A stretch of DNA of 45,523 bases from a virus, in the IMG/VR virus record IMGVR_UViG_3300031857_000372, positions 1 through 45,523 of that record; one strand, 5' to 3'. A program made the position numbers and the translations under genes. Of the stretch, positions 42,070 to 45,523 are shown piece by piece. The notes beneath the pieces were generated by a model. The model was not told the DNA's origin and made no database searches. It worked only from the letters and a program-made list of their open reading frames with translations. Each line of letters begins with the position of its first letter. The stretch's first letter is position 1.

Positions 42070-42140
42070 TCAAGTCTGCCGCCACCCGCTTAGGGCCTGC
42101 CTTCTTGGACAGGAACAGGAAGCAGCAGACTTGAAGGTTG
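42066..42140 (-). repeat. 75-bp hairpin repeat, copy 2
   Basis: Perfect duplicate of 41904-41978. Its left end supplies the first bases of the class II tRNA-like acceptor stem, so repeat and tRNA-like element overlap by 4 bp. Confidence 0.85.
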
Positions 42141-42292
42141 CCCCTTACGGGAGCAAATCGGCACTCACTGAAACCCTTACGGCTGTGCTCGCCTGTCGCC
42201 ACGTCTTTCAGTTGACGCCCGAGCGTTAGACGACTCATCTCGGGAATGCTGTTTTTACGGCAGTTGGTTGCCAGCCCGTCAGCAAGAATCGT
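42141..42292 (-). other. Structured non-coding spacer
   Basis: No gene. Several stem-loops can be drawn: ACTGAAA/TTTCAGT across 34 nt and CCCGAG/CTCGGG across 15 nt. The word CCCTTACGG occurs twice. Probably part of the same non-coding transcript. Confidence 0.5.
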
Positions 42293-42362
42293 TGGCGCCC
42301 CTAGTGGGAATCGAACCCACCCACTGCACCGATAGACAAGTCAGCCGTGACCGATCCGGGGC
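42293..42362 (-). tRNA. tRNA-like element with reduced D-arm
   Basis: 70 nt including an encoded CCA. Acceptor GCCCCGG/TAGGGGC pairs at five positions plus G-U with one mismatch; discriminator G. T-arm GTGGG-TTCGATT-CCCAC is canonical. Only 33 nt remain between positions 10 and 48 (39 is usual). The best anticodon arm GCTGA/TCGGT has an 8-nt loop CTTGTCTA, so TGT (Thr) or GTC (Asp) readings are both possible. It may be a degenerate or specialised tRNA. Confidence 0.45.
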
Positions 42363-42372
42363 GTTGAATTCT

Positions 42373-42448
42373 TGGTTGCGAGTGCTGGATTTGAACCAAC
42401 GACAATCGGCGTATGAAGCCGCTGCTCTACCAACTGAGCTAACTCGCA
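42373..42448 (-). tRNA. tRNA-Met(CAT)
   Basis: Complete cloverleaf with encoded CCA: acceptor TGCGAGT/ACTCGCA, D-arm GCTC-AGTTGGTA-GAGC, anticodon arm GCGGC-TTCATAC-GCCGA, T-arm GTTGG-TTCAAAT-CCAGC, discriminator A. The T1-A72 pair argues against an initiator. CAT can also mean an isoleucine tRNA after lysidine modification. The only defect is G27-A43. Confidence 0.92.
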
Positions 42449-42450
42449 CC

Positions 42451-42993
42451 TTTAAGACAGCCCACTGCTCTCCCACCGAGTACGGTGCTTCCCCTTGCGG
42501 AGCGGCCCCGATCATGGGCCGTAGTTTGGGCTGACTTAAAAGTAGAGTGCCGCCGCTATGCGCTGCGCCTTGTGGAGACCACGAACTGTGGAGGGAACGG
42601 CGGCACTCTAGGGATGGCTGTGAACCCTGGTTTGCTCGATCTACTTGAGGCGGGGTTCAATCCGCTTTCTTCGATCTTGCGGCGTCGTCGGATTTCCGCC
42701 CGCGTTTCGCCCCAGCAGCCATCTCTAGAAGGTCGCCCGTCTAGTCTGAACCTCTCGCTGTCAGCGTAGCGCCCAAGTTTTAGCCGTTGGGGTGGCTTTG
42801 ACAGATGGCGCTGTCGCGCCCTCTTGTCCCTGTTCGTGCCGGTCTTCCCCGACTGCCATCTCGCTTTCTCTGGCTTGTGGCCCCAAGGAGAACGGGTCCG
42901 CGCTTCCTCACCAGCTTTGGGGGCTTTGCCTGCCGGCTAACCCATCTTTCAACTCTTTGGCGTTACCGCGTAGCGGGGTTGTGCATCGACAAG
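42451..42993 (-). ncRNA. Large structured non-coding RNA candidate
   Basis: About 540 nt with no leftward reading frame, between promoter P6 and tRNA-Met. Helices: 42451-42464/42527-42540 (13 of 14), 42543-42555/42598-42610 (13 perfect), 42609-42620/42716-42727 (11-12), 42621-42627/42653-42659 (7), 42780-42786/42934-42940 (7) enclosing 42787-42792/42881-42886 (6) and 42803-42809/42855-42861 (7). On the minus strand there is a GCAA tetraloop in CUCC-GCAA-GGGG, and unpaired stretches are A/G-rich (GAAA, GGAAG), as in real structured RNAs. Some helices have G-U on the plus strand instead. Resembles GOLLD/ROOL in size and context; family unproved. Confidence 0.7.
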
Positions 42994-42999
42994 GACTTC

Positions 43000-43027
43000 A
43001 CTCTATCGCATTTGCTAAAGGTGTCAA
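43000..43027 (-). promoter_or_regulatory. Leftward promoter P6 of the non-coding unit
   Basis: Minus-strand -35 TTGACA (43022-43027), 16-bp spacer and -10 TAGAGT (43000-43005), the closest match to the sigma-70 consensus in the window. TAGGGTTTGCACC (43031-43043) lies 3 bp upstream and overlaps the terL stop codon. Predicted start near 42993. Confidence 0.78.
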
Positions 43028-43040
43028 CTAGGTGCAAACC

Positions 43041-45185
43041 CTACCTCAGATATGGCGACGGGATCGACCGGCGCGGGCGCTTCTTGGGACCAACAATCCG
43101 CACCTTGGGTTGCACGCTCATCACCACGTCCTCGGCGGTGTTCGCCTTCATCTCGCGGCGGTCTTCGACGGCCAAGATTTCGCTGTTGAGTTCGAGCGGC
43201 GCGAGCCACGCAGGTACGGCGTTCCAGTCCTTGATCTTGTCCAGGCCCAGGATCAGGCTCAGGGCGCGGATCATCCGGCACAAGTCGAATGACTCGTTGC
43301 GCTTGCGAACCTGCTTCCAGACACCGCTCGCTTGGCGAACTTCGGCCCCGAGTTCATCGAAAAACGCCTGCGGCAACCAACCTTCCGGGTTGAGTGTTGG
43401 GTGCTTCGGCTTGGGGAAATGGATGTACCAGGGGCCAGGGGTCTGCCGGCGAAGGCCCGCGTCCACCGCATCGCTCAGTAGGTTCGGGTTGCAGACGTAC
43501 AGCGGCACGTCGCCCTTGTCCTTCTCTTTGCGCTTACCGACCCAGGTGCGCTTGAGTGTCGGCGCGGTCGGCGTGCTGGCACCTTTGTAGAGGTGCGCCC
43601 GAGCGGAAATACCCTCGGTGCGAAGCCGTCGCCACCACGCATAGGCGTTGGCGGCCACGCCGTCCTCGCCGCCCGTGTCCACGATGATCGACTTCAGCTT
43701 GATCTCGCGGGTTGGGTCGTTCGTGCGCCACGTTGCCCGTAGCAGTTTTTCGGTTAGCTGGTCCCAATCCTCGGGGTAGCCGCCCGGGTCGATGGGCGCA
43801 AACTCTTCGCCCATGCCCTCACGGCGCGAGTGCCGGATGTCGAAGCGGTCCACCAGCCATTGCTCGCCGTGCGCGCCAACCGCGTGAACTTGAACGACGA
43901 ACCGGGCAGCAGCGCCACCCTGCACGTCAACCGCCGCGAGGACGCACCGGGTCTCGTCAGGCACCACATAGCGCGGCAAGTCCTCGGCGCGTTCCTGGGG
44001 GCTGCTGGCGCTGGCGCGCATCTCGACCAAGTGCCGCGCCATGTACGGCATCCCCTGGTCGGTGTTGATGGTCGCCTTCAGTGCTTCTTCGGAGCCCGTC
44101 AGCGCGTAGTCGCGCAGCCCTTGCAGGTAGCGCAGGATCAGGCTCTCCCAGGTTTGGTAGGCGGCGGCTACACCGCCGAGCCAGTACCCTGCGATCTTGC
44201 TGCTGGCCTCGCCGTCCGTCACCCAGCGCCCGGTGCGGTTCATCTCGGTGCGCTTCGCGAATGGAATTTCCACGCCGCAGTGCGGGCAGATGATCCGACG
44301 GCCGTACTGCTTGGCGATGGCTGTGATGTCGGCGGTTCGCGCCAACTCCACAAGCTCCCGGTCTTCCGGCAGGTTGAACAGCCCCAGGCCAGGAGCCGCC
44401 TCGAACTCGCTGTCGCAGTCAGGGCAAGTCCAGTACCAGCGTCGGCGGTCGGATCGGTTGTAGATGCCCAGGATGCCCGTCACGGGCGGCGCTTCGTGGC
44501 GCGTGGCCGGCGTCCAGCCGGGGTCCGTGATCTCGATGCCGGGGCTCGACTCGGCCAAGCACATGCCACGGCTCAAAAGCGTGGTCGTCCGCTTGCGGGC
44601 TAGGTCGAAAAGCGGCCCCTCCCCTTCGATGTTTTCGGCGTTGGGGATTCGATCTAGGTCGGTGATGAAGGCGAATCGGTAGGTCGAACCCGAGACGTTG
44701 GAAACGGTCGGCCACGCGATGCGCAACCACACGCCGTTTCTGAACATGATGTCGTGGGTGTTGCGGTCAGCCGCGTTGACGCTCAGCATCGCCCGCAGCG
44801 ACGGCGAGTTGTCGATTGCTCGGCGCACGTCGGTCTTGGAAAACTCCCGCGCTTTGTCCTGCGTCATCTGCACGAACAGGATGTCGCCGGGGTCGTTGAC
44901 GACGAAGTGCGCGGCAGCGCCGATCAGCAAGCCCATCGTCTTGCCGGTACGCGCAGGGCCAGCAAAAACCACCGCCTCGTGGAGCCGACTGGCGAGCATG
45001 TTCATCGGCTCGACCATGTAGGGCGTTTCGTCAGGGCTCCAGGGACCGCCCGCAGCCCCCGGCTGCTTGATGATGAGTACCTGCTGCGCACCCTCGGCAA
45101 CCGTCGTGGCGCTGGGTGGCGTGAATGCGTGGTGCGATGCGCAAATATCCGCGATGGCGGCTGCGAAATGCCAGTCGTCAGTCAT
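43041..45185 (-). CDS. terL: Terminase large subunit (GpA type)
   Basis: 714 residues from ATG 45185; the frame opens 33 bp earlier but MTDDWHFAA overlaps the terS stop as expected. Walker A is AGPARTGKT (75-83); the Walker B region reads FAFITDLDR (about 171-179), with D-L-D in place of the usual D-E. Two CxxC pairs (CPDC at 254, CPHC at 300) form the zinc ribbon of GpA-type terminases. The C-terminal nuclease region contains VDVQGG and VDTGGED with Asp residues. It pumps and cuts DNA. Confidence 0.93.
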   Translation of the reverse strand: MTDDWHFAAAIADICASHHAFTPPSATTVAEGAQQVLIIKQPGAAGGPWSPDETPYMVEPMNMLASRLHEAVVFAGPARTGKTMGLLIGAAAHFVVNDPGDILFVQMTQDKAREFSKTDVRRAIDNSPSLRAMLSVNAADRNTHDIMFRNGVWLRIAWPTVSNVSGSTYRFAFITDLDRIPNAENIEGEGPLFDLARKRTTTLLSRGMCLAESSPGIEITDPGWTPATRHEAPPVTGILGIYNRSDRRRWYWTCPDCDSEFEAAPGLGLFNLPEDRELVELARTADITAIAKQYGRRIICPHCGVEIPFAKRTEMNRTGRWVTDGEASSKIAGYWLGGVAAAYQTWESLILRYLQGLRDYALTGSEEALKATINTDQGMPYMARHLVEMRASASSPQERAEDLPRYVVPDETRCVLAAVDVQGGAAARFVVQVHAVGAHGEQWLVDRFDIRHSRREGMGEEFAPIDPGGYPEDWDQLTEKLLRATWRTNDPTREIKLKSIIVDTGGEDGVAANAYAWWRRLRTEGISARAHLYKGASTPTAPTLKRTWVGKRKEKDKGDVPLYVCNPNLLSDAVDAGLRRQTPGPWYIHFPKPKHPTLNPEGWLPQAFFDELGAEVRQASGVWKQVRKRNESFDLCRMIRALSLILGLDKIKDWNAVPAWLAPLELNSEILAVEDRREMKANTAEDVVMSVQPKVRIVGPKKRPRRSIPSPYLR

Positions 45186-45523
45186 CGCCACCGAGCATCT
45201 GGAGGTCTCGGCCAACATCGGCCAGGGCGTCGTTGATTACCGCATCAACCTGCACGCAGAGATCAGGGGAAACCCCCTTGCGTTCTAGGTTGTCGCTGAC
45301 GCTACGCATGGTCTGCACGAAGCCCGCCATGACCGTAGCCACCGCCTGACGCACCGAGGCACGGCTGACGTACTCCCCCGACTTGATCTTGTAGTCCAGT
45401 TCGGCGAGATCGGCTTTTGCGGCCTCGTGGCGGGCCTTCGCCTTCTCGTAATCGACTACCTCTTCGGGTTTTTGATACCCGGCTGGTTTTCGACCGGCCC
45501 CTGCTCGGGCTCCACCGTGGGTG
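45178..45523 (-). CDS. terS: Terminase small subunit (DUF1441-like), N-terminus outside window
   Basis: The minus frame is open from the right edge to TGA at 45178, about 114 residues. GGARAGAGRKPAGYQKPEEV is a basic DNA-binding-like linker; the rest is a helical domain EKAKARHEAAKADLAELDY then SGEYVSRASVRQAVATVMAG and NLERKGVSPDL, as in DUF1441 small terminases. It overlaps terL by 8 bp. It recognises the packaging site. Confidence 0.85.
   Translation of the reverse strand, partial: THGGARAGAGRKPAGYQKPEEVVDYEKAKARHEAAKADLAELDYKIKSGEYVSRASVRQAVATVMAGFVQTMRSVSDNLERKGVSPDLCVQVDAVINDALADVGRDLQMLGGDD

Noticed and set aside
41904-42140. CRISPR-like direct repeats
   Set aside because: Only two copies of 75 bp, with a tRNA-like element as the only 'spacer'; not an array.
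41876-42238. Short frames on both strands running through the 75-bp repeats
   Set aside because: The frames simply read the duplicated hairpin DNA; they cross tRNA-like elements and lack start signals.
42645-42665. T-arm-like GGGGTTCAATCC inside the ncRNA region
   Set aside because: Stem pairing around it fails, and the same bases form the 42621-42627/42653-42659 helix.
42805-43590. Rightward 261-codon frame across the ncRNA and terL 3' end
   Set aside because: Half lies antisense to terL, no ribosome site, Ser/Arg/Leu-rich without domain; structural RNA explains the rest better.

Overview
The window is part of a tailed double-stranded DNA bacteriophage with a siphovirus-type (lambda-like, long-tailed) virion. 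It is GC-rich, and its tRNA signatures and protein families suggest a Gram-negative, probably betaproteobacterial, host; this is an inference. Neither end is complete: a plus-strand gene fragment ends at 117 and a small-terminase gene runs off the right edge. I see no integrase or lysogeny repressor, so lifestyle cannot be decided.

Layout. 121-4321 is a leftward run of small accessory genes (HD phosphohydrolase, HTH protein, Zn-binding and unknown proteins), served by at least three leftward promoters. 4415-15822 is a rightward early/replication operon: AT-hook protein, DUF2800 nuclease-like protein, DUF2815 ssDNA-binding-like protein, DNA methyltransferase, compact family-B DNA polymerase with proofreading domain, DEDDh exonuclease, VRR-NUC nuclease, MazG-like pyrophosphohydrolase, HNH homing endonuclease, SNF2-like helicase, DUF3310 protein and small proteins. 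Everything from 15893 to the right edge is leftward. Read in transcription order (right to left) it is: small and large terminase, a non-coding block, gpW-like protein, portal, a set of fibre-like and membrane proteins, ClpP-type protease/scaffold, decoration protein, major capsid protein, head-tail completion proteins, tail tube, tape measure, distal tail/hub and fibre proteins, GH19 endolysin, and spanins (o-spanin nested inside the i-spanin).

The outstanding region is 41828-43043, between the terL stop and the gpW-like gene. It has no protein gene of its own. It looks like a self-contained leftward non-coding transcription unit: a near-consensus promoter (-35 TTGACA, 16 bp, -10 TAGAGT), about 540 nt of highly structured RNA with 7-14 bp nested helices and A/G-rich loops, a canonical tRNA-Met(CAT), two aberrant tRNA-like elements, two identical 75-bp hairpin-forming repeats, and a U-tracted intrinsic terminator. 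Size, architecture and tRNA linkage recall the large ornate phage RNAs (GOLLD, ROOL), but I cannot assign it to either. Its promoter shares a 13-bp upstream element with early promoters at the other end of the window. A third odd tRNA, a tRNA-Cys(GCA) apparently lacking its D-arm, lies at the convergent junction near 15.85 kb.
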